Source: Pseudomonadota bacterium (lineage in GTDB: Bacteria; Pseudomonadota; Alphaproteobacteria; Rhizobiales; Xanthobacteraceae). From it: a DNA stretch of 26,487 nucleotides. The position numbers and the translations under genes are program-made. The stretch's first letter is position 1; the number at the start of each line of letters is the position of its first letter. A model generated the notes under the pieces. The model worked only from the letters and a program-made list of their open reading frames with translations, was not told the origin of the DNA and made no database searches. Positions 7,498-15,163 of the stretch are shown one piece after another. The stretch lies in contig JAEXHR010000273.1 in NCBI GenBank assembly GCA_023449855.1, positions 1 to 26,487 of the forward strand. The letters are read 5' to 3'.

Positions 7498-8144
7498 CCG
7501 TCGCCATCATCGATTACGGCTCCGGCAATCTGCACTCCGCTGCAAAAGCCTTCGAGCGCGCCACCCGCGGCATGGAAGTGCCGCCGAAGATTATCGTCAC
7601 CCGCGATCCCGATCAGGTGTTTCGCGCGGACCGCATCGTTTTGCCCGGTGTCGGCGCCTTCGCCGATTGTCGCCGTGGCCTCAATGAGCTTGACGGCATG
7701 GTCGACGCCATGACCGAAGCGGTGCGTGACAAGGCGCGCCCCTTCTTCGGCATTTGCGTCGGCATGCAGCTGATGGCGACGCGCGGCAAGGAGCATGTCA
7801 CCACCGACGGGCTGAATTGGATCGCCGGCGATGTCGAGAAGATCACGCCGAATGACGAGAGCTTGAAGATCCCCCACATGGGCTGGAACACGCTCGAACT
7901 GTTGCGCGAGCATCCGGTGCTGAACGGTCTGCCGCTTGGGCCGAAGGGGCGCCACGCTTATTTCGTGCACTCCTATCACCTCAACGCCGTGAATGAGGGC
8001 GAAGTACTCGCGCGCGCCGATTATGGCGGGCCGATCACCGCCATCGTCGGTCGCGACACCGCCATCGGCACGCAGTTTCATCCCGAAAAGAGCCAGCGCT
8101 TCGGTCTCGCTCTGATCGCCAACTTTCTGAAGTGGAAGCCGTGA
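7494..8144 (+). CDS. hisH: Imidazole glycerol phosphate synthase, glutaminase subunit HisH
   Basis: HisH hydrolyses glutamine and channels ammonia to HisF for ring closure to imidazole glycerol phosphate. It is a class I glutamine amidotransferase of 216 residues. The triad is visible: Cys88 in GICVGMQ, and His196 and Glu198 in TQFHPEKSQ. The N terminus VAIIDYGSGNLHS is canonical. The start is GTG at 7494, fixed by the GTGA overlap with the preceding gene. The stop overlaps the hisA GTG start in the same way, so three genes in a row are tightly coupled. Confidence 0.98.
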   Translation: MTVAIIDYGSGNLHSAAKAFERATRGMEVPPKIIVTRDPDQVFRADRIVLPGVGAFADCRRGLNELDGMVDAMTEAVRDKARPFFGICVGMQLMATRGKEHVTTDGLNWIAGDVEKITPNDESLKIPHMGWNTLELLREHPVLNGLPLGPKGRHAYFVHSYHLNAVNEGEVLARADYGGPITAIVGRDTAIGTQFHPEKSQRFGLALIANFLKWKP

Positions 8145-8869
8145 TTCTCTTTCCTGCCATCGACCTGAAAAACGGCCAGTGCGTCCGCCTCGAGCAAGGC
8201 GACATGGCGCGCGCCACCGTGTTCAACCTCGATCCCGCCGCGCAGGCGAAGTCGTTCGAGGATCAGGGTTTCGAATATCTGCATGTCGTCGATCTCGATG
8301 GCGCTTTCGCGGGCAAGCCGGTCAACGCGCAGGCGGTCGAGGCGATGCTGACGCGCGTGAAATTCCCGGTGCAGCTTGGCGGCGGCATCCGTGATCTCGC
8401 GACGGTGGAAGCCTGGCTGTCCAAGGGCATCAGCCGCGTTATCATCGGGACCGCCGCGGTGCGTGATCCCGCTCTGGTGAGGGAAGCTGCGAAGAAGTTT
8501 CCCGGCCGCGTCGCCGTTGGCCTCGATGCGCGTGATGGCAATGTCGCTGTGGAAGGCTGGGCGGACGTGTCCACCGTCACGGCGCTGGACATTGCGCAGC
8601 GTTTTGAAGACGCTGGCGTCGCCGCCATCATCTTCACCGACATTGCACGCGACGGCATGCTCAAGGGCATCAACTGGGACGCGACGATTGCGCTCGCCGA
8701 TGCGATATCCATTCCCGTCATCGCTTCGGGCGGTCTTGCCTCCATCGACGACATCAAGGCGATGCTGGAGCCGCGTGCGAAAAAACTCGAAGGCGCCATT
8801 TCCGGCCGCGCGCTCTATGACGGCCGCATCGATCCGGCGGAAGCGCTGGCACTGATCAAGGCCGCATAG
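8141..8869 (+). CDS. hisA: ProFAR isomerase HisA
   Basis: HisA isomerises ProFAR to PRFAR in histidine synthesis. It is a (beta/alpha)8 barrel. From the GTG at 8141 it has 242 residues and begins MILFPAIDLKNGQCVRLEQGD. The catalytic pair is Asp8 and Asp129 (VGLDARDG). Phosphate-binding loops GGGIRD and ASGGLAS are present. An upstream in-frame GTG at 8132 would add three residues, but 8141 forms the GTGA overlap with hisH and gives the canonical N terminus, so I prefer it. Eight bases separate it from hisF. Confidence 0.97.
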   Translation: MILFPAIDLKNGQCVRLEQGDMARATVFNLDPAAQAKSFEDQGFEYLHVVDLDGAFAGKPVNAQAVEAMLTRVKFPVQLGGGIRDLATVEAWLSKGISRVIIGTAAVRDPALVREAAKKFPGRVAVGLDARDGNVAVEGWADVSTVTALDIAQRFEDAGVAAIIFTDIARDGMLKGINWDATIALADAISIPVIASGGLASIDDIKAMLEPRAKKLEGAISGRALYDGRIDPAEALALIKAA

Positions 8870-8877
8870 GACACACC

Positions 8878-9639
8878 ATGTTCAAGGTCCGCGTCATCCC
8901 CTGCCTCGACGTCAAGGACGGCCGCGTGGTGAAGGGCGTCAATTTCGTCGACCTGCGCGACGCCGGCGATCCCGTCGAGGCAGCGATTGCCTACGACGCC
9001 GCCGGCGCGGACGAACTCACTTTCCTCGACATCAATGCGACGCATGAAAATCGCGGCACCATGATGGATGTGGTCCGCCGCACCGCTGAAGCTTGCTTCA
9101 TGCCGCTCACTGTCGGCGGCGGCGTTCGTACCGTCGATGATATCAAGGCGTTGCTGCGCGCCGGCGCAGACAAGGTATCGATCAACTCCGCCGCGGTGGC
9201 GCGGCGTGAATTCGTGAAAGAAGCAGCGGAAAAGTTCGGCGAGCAGTGCATCGTCGTCGCCATCGATGCCAAGCGCGCCGGCTCGCGCTGGGAGATATTT
9301 ACCCATGGCGGCCGCAAGTCCACCGGTATCGACGCCATCGAATTTGCCCAGGAGGTCGTGTCGCTCGGCGCCGGCGAGATCCTGCTGACATCGATGGATC
9401 GCGATGGCACCCGCACCGGCTTCGATATCGAACTGACCCGCGCCATCGCTGACAGTATCCCCGTGCCGGTGATCGCCTCTGGCGGTGTCGGCAATCTCGA
9501 TCACTTGGTCGAAGGTATCAGGTCCGGCCACGCCACCGCGGTGCTGGCGGCCTCGATTTTTCACTTCGGTGAATTTACCATCCGTCAGGCCAAGGACCAC
9601 ATGCAGCGGGCCGGCCTGCCGATGCGGCTCGATCCCTGA
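8878..9639 (+). CDS. hisF: Imidazole glycerol phosphate synthase, cyclase subunit HisF
   Basis: HisF uses ammonia from HisH to convert PRFAR to imidazole glycerol phosphate and AICAR. It is a 253-residue (beta/alpha)8 barrel paralogous to HisA next door. Catalytic Asp11 (IPCLDVKDGRVVKG) and Asp130 (VVAIDAKR) are present, together with the phosphate loops VGGGVRT and ASGGVGN. The ATG follows an AGGA site that overlaps the end of hisA. The gene is followed by a small hairpin (GGATC-TTT-GATCC, 9640-9652) and then hisE. Confidence 0.98.
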   Translation: MFKVRVIPCLDVKDGRVVKGVNFVDLRDAGDPVEAAIAYDAAGADELTFLDINATHENRGTMMDVVRRTAEACFMPLTVGGGVRTVDDIKALLRAGADKVSINSAAVARREFVKEAAEKFGEQCIVVAIDAKRAGSRWEIFTHGGRKSTGIDAIEFAQEVVSLGAGEILLTSMDRDGTRTGFDIELTRAIADSIPVPVIASGGVGNLDHLVEGIRSGHATAVLAASIFHFGEFTIRQAKDHMQRAGLPMRLDP

Positions 9640-9668
9640 GGATCTTTGATCCGTAATGAGGTCTCTCG

Positions 9669-9992
9669 ATGTCCTTTACCCTTCACGATCTCGCCGACAC
9701 CATCGACGCCCGCGCTGCGGCGTCCTCGGGCGAGCAGTCCTATACGAAGAAGCTGCTCGACAAGGGCGCCGTCCATTGCGCCAAGAAGTTCGGCGAGGAA
9801 GCGGTCGAGGCCGTCATCGCCGCCGCCCTGGACGATCGCACCGATCTGATCAATGAAAGCGCCGACGTGCTGTTTCACCTGCTGGTGTTGCTAAAGTCGC
9901 GCGGCATCACGATTCAGGATGTCGAGGCGGCGCTCGGCGCGCGCACGCATCAATCCGGTTTGCAGGAAAAGGCGTCACGCAAAAGCGACTGA
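9669..9992 (+). CDS. hisE: Phosphoribosyl-ATP pyrophosphatase HisE
   Basis: HisE hydrolyses phosphoribosyl-ATP to phosphoribosyl-AMP, step two of histidine synthesis. The 107-residue product is an all-alpha MazG-like protein. SYTKKLLDKGAVHCAKKFGEEAVEAVIAA and the acidic metal site E-S-A-D-V-L-F-H-L-L-V-L-L are visible. It is a stand-alone HisE and not a HisIE fusion. No hisI is present in the window, so phosphoribosyl-AMP cyclohydrolase must be encoded elsewhere. The ATG at 9669 has GAGG just upstream. coaA follows after 54 bases. Confidence 0.97.
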   Translation: MSFTLHDLADTIDARAAASSGEQSYTKKLLDKGAVHCAKKFGEEAVEAVIAAALDDRTDLINESADVLFHLLVLLKSRGITIQDVEAALGARTHQSGLQEKASRKSD

Positions 9993-10046
9993 CGTTTCGA
10001 GGTCGAAAGTCATCAAGAGCTTGGACCTCTCATTTGGGAAACACAG

Positions 10047-11003
10047 ATGGATATGCGGGCCCCCGACCAGAAATACGATCCGTATCGCAACTACTCTCGC
10101 GAACAGTGGGCGAAACTGCGCGACGACATGCCGATGGCGCTGAATGCCGAGGAGATCGCGGCGCTGCGCTCGATGCATGATCGTCTGGATCTTCGCGAGG
10201 TCGAGGAAATCTATCTACCGCTGTCGCGCCTGCTGTCGATGTATGTCGCGGCGCATCAGCGGCTCTATGTGGCGCAGCGCAAGTTCCTGGGCATCCAGGA
10301 CCGCAAGATGCCCTACATTATCGGCGTTGCCGGTTCGGTCGCTGTGGGCAAGTCCACCACGGCCCGCGTGCTGCAGGCGTTGCTCGCGCGCTGGTCGCCG
10401 AAGCCGAAGGTCGATCTCGTCACCACCGACGGTTTCCTGTTTCCGAACGCTGTGCTTGAGCGCAACGGCATCATGCAGAAGAAGGGCTTCCCGGAGAGCT
10501 ACGATCTGCCGTTGTTGCTGCAGTTCCTCAGCGACATCAAGGCCGGCCGTCCCAATGTTCGCGCACCCGTCTATTCGCATCTCACCTACGACATCGTCCC
10601 GGACAAGTTCATCGAGGTCGATCAGCCCGACATCCTGATCGTCGAAGGCGTCAACGTGCTGCAGGCGGGCCGCCTGCCCCGCGACGGCAAGGCAGTTCCC
10701 GTGGTGTCCGACTTCTTCGACTTCTCGGTCTATATCGATGCGGACGAGCCGGTGCTGCGCGCATGGTATGTGAAGCGCTTCCTGGCGCTCCGCGACACCG
10801 CCTTCCACGACAAGCGATCCTATTTCAATCGCTATGCGTTGCTGTCCGATGAAGAGGCGACGGCGACGGCGCTTGCGATCTGGGAGCGCACCAATCTCGC
10901 CAATCTGGAAGACAACATCCTGCCGACACGCCCGCGCGCGACGCTGATCCTGAAGAAGGGCGCCGATCACGTCATCGAGAACGTGGCGCTAAGACGGCTG
11001 TAA
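10047..11003 (+). CDS. coaA: Type I pantothenate kinase CoaA
   Basis: CoaA phosphorylates pantothenate, the first and usually feedback-controlled step of coenzyme A synthesis. The 318-residue length matches bacterial type I enzymes. The P-loop GSVAVGKS (96-103), TTDGFLFPN, the GFPESYD segment and YSHLTYDIVP are all present, together with VEGVNVLQ. The ATG at 10047 has GGGAAA upstream. It follows hisE in the same direction after 54 bases and is probably read from the his promoter or its own weak one. A family B repeat follows directly after the stop and probably ends the transcript. Confidence 0.97.
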   Translation: MDMRAPDQKYDPYRNYSREQWAKLRDDMPMALNAEEIAALRSMHDRLDLREVEEIYLPLSRLLSMYVAAHQRLYVAQRKFLGIQDRKMPYIIGVAGSVAVGKSTTARVLQALLARWSPKPKVDLVTTDGFLFPNAVLERNGIMQKKGFPESYDLPLLLQFLSDIKAGRPNVRAPVYSHLTYDIVPDKFIEVDQPDILIVEGVNVLQAGRLPRDGKAVPVVSDFFDFSVYIDADEPVLRAWYVKRFLALRDTAFHDKRSYFNRYALLSDEEATATALAIWERTNLANLEDNILPTRPRATLILKKGADHVIENVALRRL

Positions 11004-11097
11004 CCGTAGGGCGGATCAGCGCAGCATAATCCGCCGGCGGAGTTCATGACGGAGACACCGCGGCGGATTACGGCTTCGCCTGATCCGCCCTACGGTT
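11002..11097. repeat. REP/BIME-like palindromic element, family B copy 2
   Basis: AACCGTAGGGCGGATCAG and CTGATCCGCCCTACGGTT are inverted repeats at the ends, and each half is a GGCGGAT/ATCCGCC hairpin. The right tip GGCTTCGCC (11072-11080) reads GGCGAAGCC on the minus strand and matches, with swapped base pairs, the GCCGAAGGC tip of copy 1. The arms match copy 1 best in reverse complement. The element overlaps the coaA stop codon and reaches to two bases before the olsB-like stop, so it fills the convergent gap. Confidence 0.9.
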
Positions 11098-11098
11098 C

Positions 11099-12064
11099 TC
11101 AGGCCGCCTTCGCCTCACCACCAAAATGCTCGATATACCGCGCCGCGATGGCCGAGACCGGCATCACGATCAGCACATCCGTTGTGCCGAACTGATGATC
11201 GATCACCGCACCGTCGCCGATCATCGCTCCGATGCGCAGATAGCCCTTGATCAGCGGCGGCAGCGCGCGAAGCGCCGCCTTCTGATCGATCGCTTCCTTC
11301 GGCATCCGGTTCATCTCGACATACCGCGATGCATGGGCGCGGGCGCGCCATTCTTCCGGCGCGCGCGCGTTGTGGTGCAGGAACGACAGCGGCAGCGCCA
11401 GCTGGTCCGGATCGGTGCCTTCGAAACTCGCGCAGCCGATCATCACATCGAAGCGATTCTGCTTCACATAGCTCCAGATACCCTGCCACAGCAGTTCGAC
11501 AGTGCGCTTGGTGCGATAACGTTCGAGCACGCAGGAGCGGCCGAGCTCAAGGAAGCGCAGGTCGGGATGGCTCTGCAGGATGCCGCCGAGCTCGAACTCG
11601 TTCTCGGTATAGAAGCCGCCATTCTTCATCGCCATTTCGTGGCGGAGCAGGCGATAGGTGCCGACCACCGGCTGCCGGCCCGACAGGGTCGGCTTGGCGG
11701 CATGATCGACGACGAGGAGGTGATCGCAGATCTTGTCGAAGGCATCCTTGTCGCGGCGTGCCAGCATGGTGGCGGCGTCGGCGATGGCGGTGCCGTTCTT
11801 GTAGAATACCTTGTAGCGCAGGCGTTGGGCGCGCTTCACGTCGCGCTTGTCCTGGGCGAGGCGCACTTCCAGCGGGCCCATGCGGCCGAGCGACGGCGCG
11901 CCATTGGGATTGACGTTGGCGGGATCGAAATGGAACGGCGGCTTGAACCAGGTGATCGCAGTCTGTGCCGCGAGCGCCATGTTATGCGGCCGCAGCATCT
12001 GCATCACACCAGGTTTCAAGACATTTGGCTTCTGCCGCACAAATTCGTTGCCGTGCATGGCCAT
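11099..12064 (-). CDS. OlsB-like GNAT N-acyltransferase (ornithine-lipid type)
   Basis: The protein belongs to the GNAT-fold family that includes OlsB, the L-ornithine N-alpha acyltransferase making lyso-ornithine lipid. Supporting segments are LEVRLAQDKRDVKRAQRLRYKVFY, CDHLLVVDHAA, VVGTYRLLR, LRFLELGRSCV, RTKRTVELLWQGIWSYV and MIGCASFEGTDP. The substrate cannot be proved from sequence, and no olsA acyltransferase is adjacent. The open frame extends to 12124. I prefer ATG 12064 or 12058 (MHGNEF, with GGGGA six bases upstream) because the 12124 ATG has no ribosome site. The first 45 or so residues are variable. It follows the hybrid kinase on the same strand after about 156 bases. Confidence 0.82.
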   Translation of the reverse strand: MAMHGNEFVRQKPNVLKPGVMQMLRPHNMALAAQTAITWFKPPFHFDPANVNPNGAPSLGRMGPLEVRLAQDKRDVKRAQRLRYKVFYKNGTAIADAATMLARRDKDAFDKICDHLLVVDHAAKPTLSGRQPVVGTYRLLRHEMAMKNGGFYTENEFELGGILQSHPDLRFLELGRSCVLERYRTKRTVELLWQGIWSYVKQNRFDVMIGCASFEGTDPDQLALPLSFLHHNARAPEEWRARAHASRYVEMNRMPKEAIDQKAALRALPPLIKGYLRIGAMIGDGAVIDHQFGTTDVLIVMPVSAIAARYIEHFGGEAKAA

Positions 12065-12220
12065 CCCCGACTCTAACCCCTGGCCGCTGATAGCCCCACG
12101 CGAATCGACGCGGCCTAACCGCATCAGACATCACGGGTGCTCAACAGTGGTGTGACGGGTGTGTTGCGGAGGGATGACAGGGAGGGCCGGGCGACGACAG
12201 TGTCAGTGTAGTTGCGGGCC

Positions 12221-14452
12221 TTACGCCGCCAGATGCCGGCCCGCGGCCAGATGCCTCAGGGCTTCTTCCAGCTTTTCGCGGTCCAGCGGCTTCAGCAGGA
12301 AGCCATCCATGCCCGCCTCGAAACAGGCATAGCGATCCTCCACCAGCGTATTGGCGGTCAGCGCAAGGATCGGCGTGCGGCGCACGCGCTGGCCGGCTTC
12401 CAGGACGCGAATGCGTTTGGCGGCTTCGATACCATCGAGCTTCGGCATCTGGACGTCCATCAGGACCAGATCGAACGGCGTGCCGGCCGCATCCGAAGCG
12501 AGCCAGGATTCCAGCGCCTGCTCGCCATCGGTGGCGATAACCGCACGGTGGCCGAGCCGTGTCAGCAGCGAGCGCATCAACAGGGCATTGATGTCGTTGT
12601 CCTCCGCAACGAGAATCGAGAGGCCGTCTGTCGTCGCGGTCCCGTCTGGCGCGCGCTCCGCCTCGTCGGTCGCCAGGGCGTGATCCGCAGTCTGCATCGC
12701 CAGCAGCTTCGCCAGCGAGGTCGCACGCAACGGCTTGATCAGATAGCCGGTCAGGTTCTTCGCTGCAGTCGGCTCCGATTCATGCCGCATTGCCGGCGTG
12801 AACAGGCCGATCCGCTGGGTCGCATGCGGGATGGCCCGCTCGGCGAGCCGTTCGAGATTGTCCGCGCCGACTGCGCGGTCGATCAAAATGGTGCGCCAGG
12901 ATCGCTCCGGCAGCAGCGCCAGCGCCACATCGATATCGGACACCATGCAGGTCTGTGCGCCCCAGCGTCCCAGCCGGCGAGCAATCAGCGAGGCTTCGAT
13001 GCTCTGCGGCGCCAGCAGCATCACCGACTGGCCGCTGAGATCCGGGGGCAGGAAGGCTTCGGCGCGGTTGTTGGAAGCGACCAGCGGAATCGACACTTCG
13101 AACGTCGAGCCGACACCCGGCTGGCTCTGCAGCGTGATGCGCCCGTTCATGCGCTTGACGATGCGCTCGCTGATGGAAAGCCCGAGGCCGGTGCCGCCGA
13201 ACTGCCGTGCGGTGCGTTCGTCCGCCTGTTCAAATTCGCGGAAGATGCGCTGCTGGGCATCTGGCGCAATGCCGATGCCGGTGTCGCGCACGATGAAGGT
13301 AACCTCGTTAGGCCAGATACCTGGCTCGACGATGACTGCGACGCCGCCGGTGGCGGTGAACTTGATGGCATTGCCGGCGAGATTTAGCAGTACTTGACGT
13401 AGGCGTGCGGCATCGCCAACGATTTCGAGCGGCAGCCTTTCGTCGATATAGGCGGCGATTTCGAGATCGCGCGCCTGCGCCCGCGGCGCCAGCAACTCGG
13501 TAATGTCCTCGATCAACGAAGACAGCGCGAAGGGGCGATTGTCGAGATCGATCTTGCCAGCTTCGATCTTGGAGTAGTCGAGCAGTTCCTCGATCAGCGA
13601 CAGCAGCGATTCGCCGGATGTCTTCACGGCGCGCGCATAGGTTGCCTGCTCCGGCGACAACGGGGTGTCGAGCAGCAGGCCGCTCATGCCCAGAATGCCG
13701 TTCAGCGGCGTGCGGATTTCATGCGAGGCCATTGCGAGGAAGCGCGATTTGGCGCGGTTGGCGGCATTGGCATGGTCGCGCGCGTCGGAGAGGGCGCGCT
13801 CGGTCTCGGTGCGGTCGGTGACGTCGCGGCCGACACTCTGCAATTCTGCGGGACGATTGGCGTCGATCCGTACCATGCCCTCGCGCCAGGCGATCCAGCG
13901 CGGGCCGCTGGCGGCGGCGATGCACTGGTCGTGGATCGAGGTGCCGTTCGGCTTGTGGGCGCTGTCGCCCTGCTCCAGCACGTTCAGTTCGAAACGGCTC
14001 CCCACCAGCGTCTCGCGCGGCTGTTCGGCCAGCGTGCAATAGGCGTCGTTGACGAAAGTGATGCGGCCGTCCTGGTCGCGGATGACGATCAGATCGTCCT
14101 GCGCTTCGAACAGATGTCGCGCACGCTCTTCGGCTTCCTTGAGTTCCCAGTTGCGGTCCACCAGCGCCTCGTTCTGGGCGGCGAGCTTCTGCATCCGCTT
14201 GTGCAGGAAGCGCATGCGGATGCTCATGGTCGCCAGTGCGACGCAGGCGACGGCGAACAGGAAGCTGGCGCCGATCGCGAAGGCATGCGGCTCGTAGCCG
14301 GAATCCTTCGAAGTCGCAGCCGAGATGAAGCCATAGGCGCCGCCGAACGCCGCCGAGAACATCACGAAGGAGCGGATGGCAAAACTCAGCCACGGAAAAC
14401 GACGCGCAAAGCGCCGGAACATGATCTTGATCCGGAAAAGGACTCTGCTCAC
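12221..14452 (-). CDS. Hybrid sensor histidine kinase with PAS domain and two receivers (first degenerate)
   Basis: The 743-residue protein has two transmembrane segments (about 23-47 and 57-79) joined by a loop of only about ten residues, so it probably senses in the membrane or cytoplasm. A coiled linker and a PAS domain (about 108-215) follow. HisKA carries His244 in ASHEIRTPLNG. The ATPase domain has the N box around Asn361, G1 DTGIGIA (390-396) and G2 GGTGLGLS (419-426). Residues about 475-588 resemble a receiver but lack the acidic pocket (APQS where EDN is usual); Asp525 is the only candidate acceptor. The C-terminal receiver is complete: Glu617/Asp618, Asp666 in LMDVQMP and Lys721 in LLKPLD. 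No cognate regulator is adjacent, so a downstream phosphotransfer partner is unknown. Confidence 0.93.
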   Translation of the reverse strand: MSRVLFRIKIMFRRFARRFPWLSFAIRSFVMFSAAFGGAYGFISAATSKDSGYEPHAFAIGASFLFAVACVALATMSIRMRFLHKRMQKLAAQNEALVDRNWELKEAEERARHLFEAQDDLIVIRDQDGRITFVNDAYCTLAEQPRETLVGSRFELNVLEQGDSAHKPNGTSIHDQCIAAASGPRWIAWREGMVRIDANRPAELQSVGRDVTDRTETERALSDARDHANAANRAKSRFLAMASHEIRTPLNGILGMSGLLLDTPLSPEQATYARAVKTSGESLLSLIEELLDYSKIEAGKIDLDNRPFALSSLIEDITELLAPRAQARDLEIAAYIDERLPLEIVGDAARLRQVLLNLAGNAIKFTATGGVAVIVEPGIWPNEVTFIVRDTGIGIAPDAQQRIFREFEQADERTARQFGGTGLGLSISERIVKRMNGRITLQSQPGVGSTFEVSIPLVASNNRAEAFLPPDLSGQSVMLLAPQSIEASLIARRLGRWGAQTCMVSDIDVALALLPERSWRTILIDRAVGADNLERLAERAIPHATQRIGLFTPAMRHESEPTAAKNLTGYLIKPLRATSLAKLLAMQTADHALATDEAERAPDGTATTDGLSILVAEDNDINALLMRSLLTRLGHRAVIATDGEQALESWLASDAAGTPFDLVLMDVQMPKLDGIEAAKRIRVLEAGQRVRRTPILALTANTLVEDRYACFEAGMDGFLLKPLDREKLEEALRHLAAGRHLAA

Positions 14453-14574
14453 GGCGCCACTCCGGCTGGGTGCGGGGATGCGGCGATGATGGGTGGATCA
14501 GATTGCCAAGCGGTTGCGCGCGCGGAGATGCGGCGACAGCGGTGCGGTTATGGTTGATGCGAGGTTAATTGCGA

Positions 14575-15045
14575 TCAGAGGCTGGCAGCAGCCATGCGTG
14601 CCGGCGGCGTGCTGCGGGCGCCGACGATCAATGCTGCAGCATCCCGCGCGGTAAAACTGCGGGAGCGTACAAAGATGCGATAGTCAGCGTCGCTGTCTGC
14701 CGTGAGATAGATTACCGGATCGGTGCTCGCCGCTGTGGCCGCAATACCGATGAAGCGGGTCGCGGCATCGGCCGTGCACGCCCCGGGCTCGTCGGTGCCC
14801 TCGTCGTCGATCACCGTGAAGTCCGCGCTCTCCGCATCATTGACGATCTGCACCCGCACCGTGGCGCGGGCGGGATCGTCGGTGAAGCTGACATGGCTTT
14901 GCGCCTGCCATGGCATCGCCGCCAGTTGCACGATGCTTTCGCCCGCGGCGATGCAGGGCCGCGCCGAGGCGAACAATTCGCCGCGCGCGAGAAAGGCGGC
15001 AATCGCCAATGGAATCGTGGAGGCCAAAATCCTGAAACGCAGCAT
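14575..15045 (-). CDS. Hypothetical exported protein
   Basis: I do not recognise a family. From the ATG at 15045 the product has 156 residues and starts with a signal peptide (MLRFRILASTIPLAIAAFLA, likely cleavage after FASA near residue 28). The mature part has two cysteines (31 and 90) that could pair, and acidic beta-rich stretches (ATVRVQIVNDAESADFTVIDDEG, PVIYLTADSDADYRIFVRS). Its C-terminal segment is short and Ala-rich. A GTG at 15066 would add seven residues, but the ATG has a GGGGCGAG site. A 6-bp hairpin (ACCCCG-TAATG-CGGGGT, 15065-15081) lies just upstream. It sits between yifB and the hybrid kinase on the same strand and might be a periplasmic accessory, but nothing proves this. 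Confidence 0.75.
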   Translation of the reverse strand: MLRFRILASTIPLAIAAFLARGELFASARPCIAAGESIVQLAAMPWQAQSHVSFTDDPARATVRVQIVNDAESADFTVIDDEGTDEPGACTADAATRFIGIAATAASTDPVIYLTADSDADYRIFVRSRSFTARDAAALIVGARSTPPARMAAASL

Positions 15046-15163
15046 GATACGCACTCGCCCCTGCACCCCGTAATGCGGGGTATGGTGAGCGAAGCGTAAA
15101 CGAGACTGGTTACTGCCGGGTTGACGATACGCGCATGCGTTGTGGCGGCTGGTAGGATGTGCC

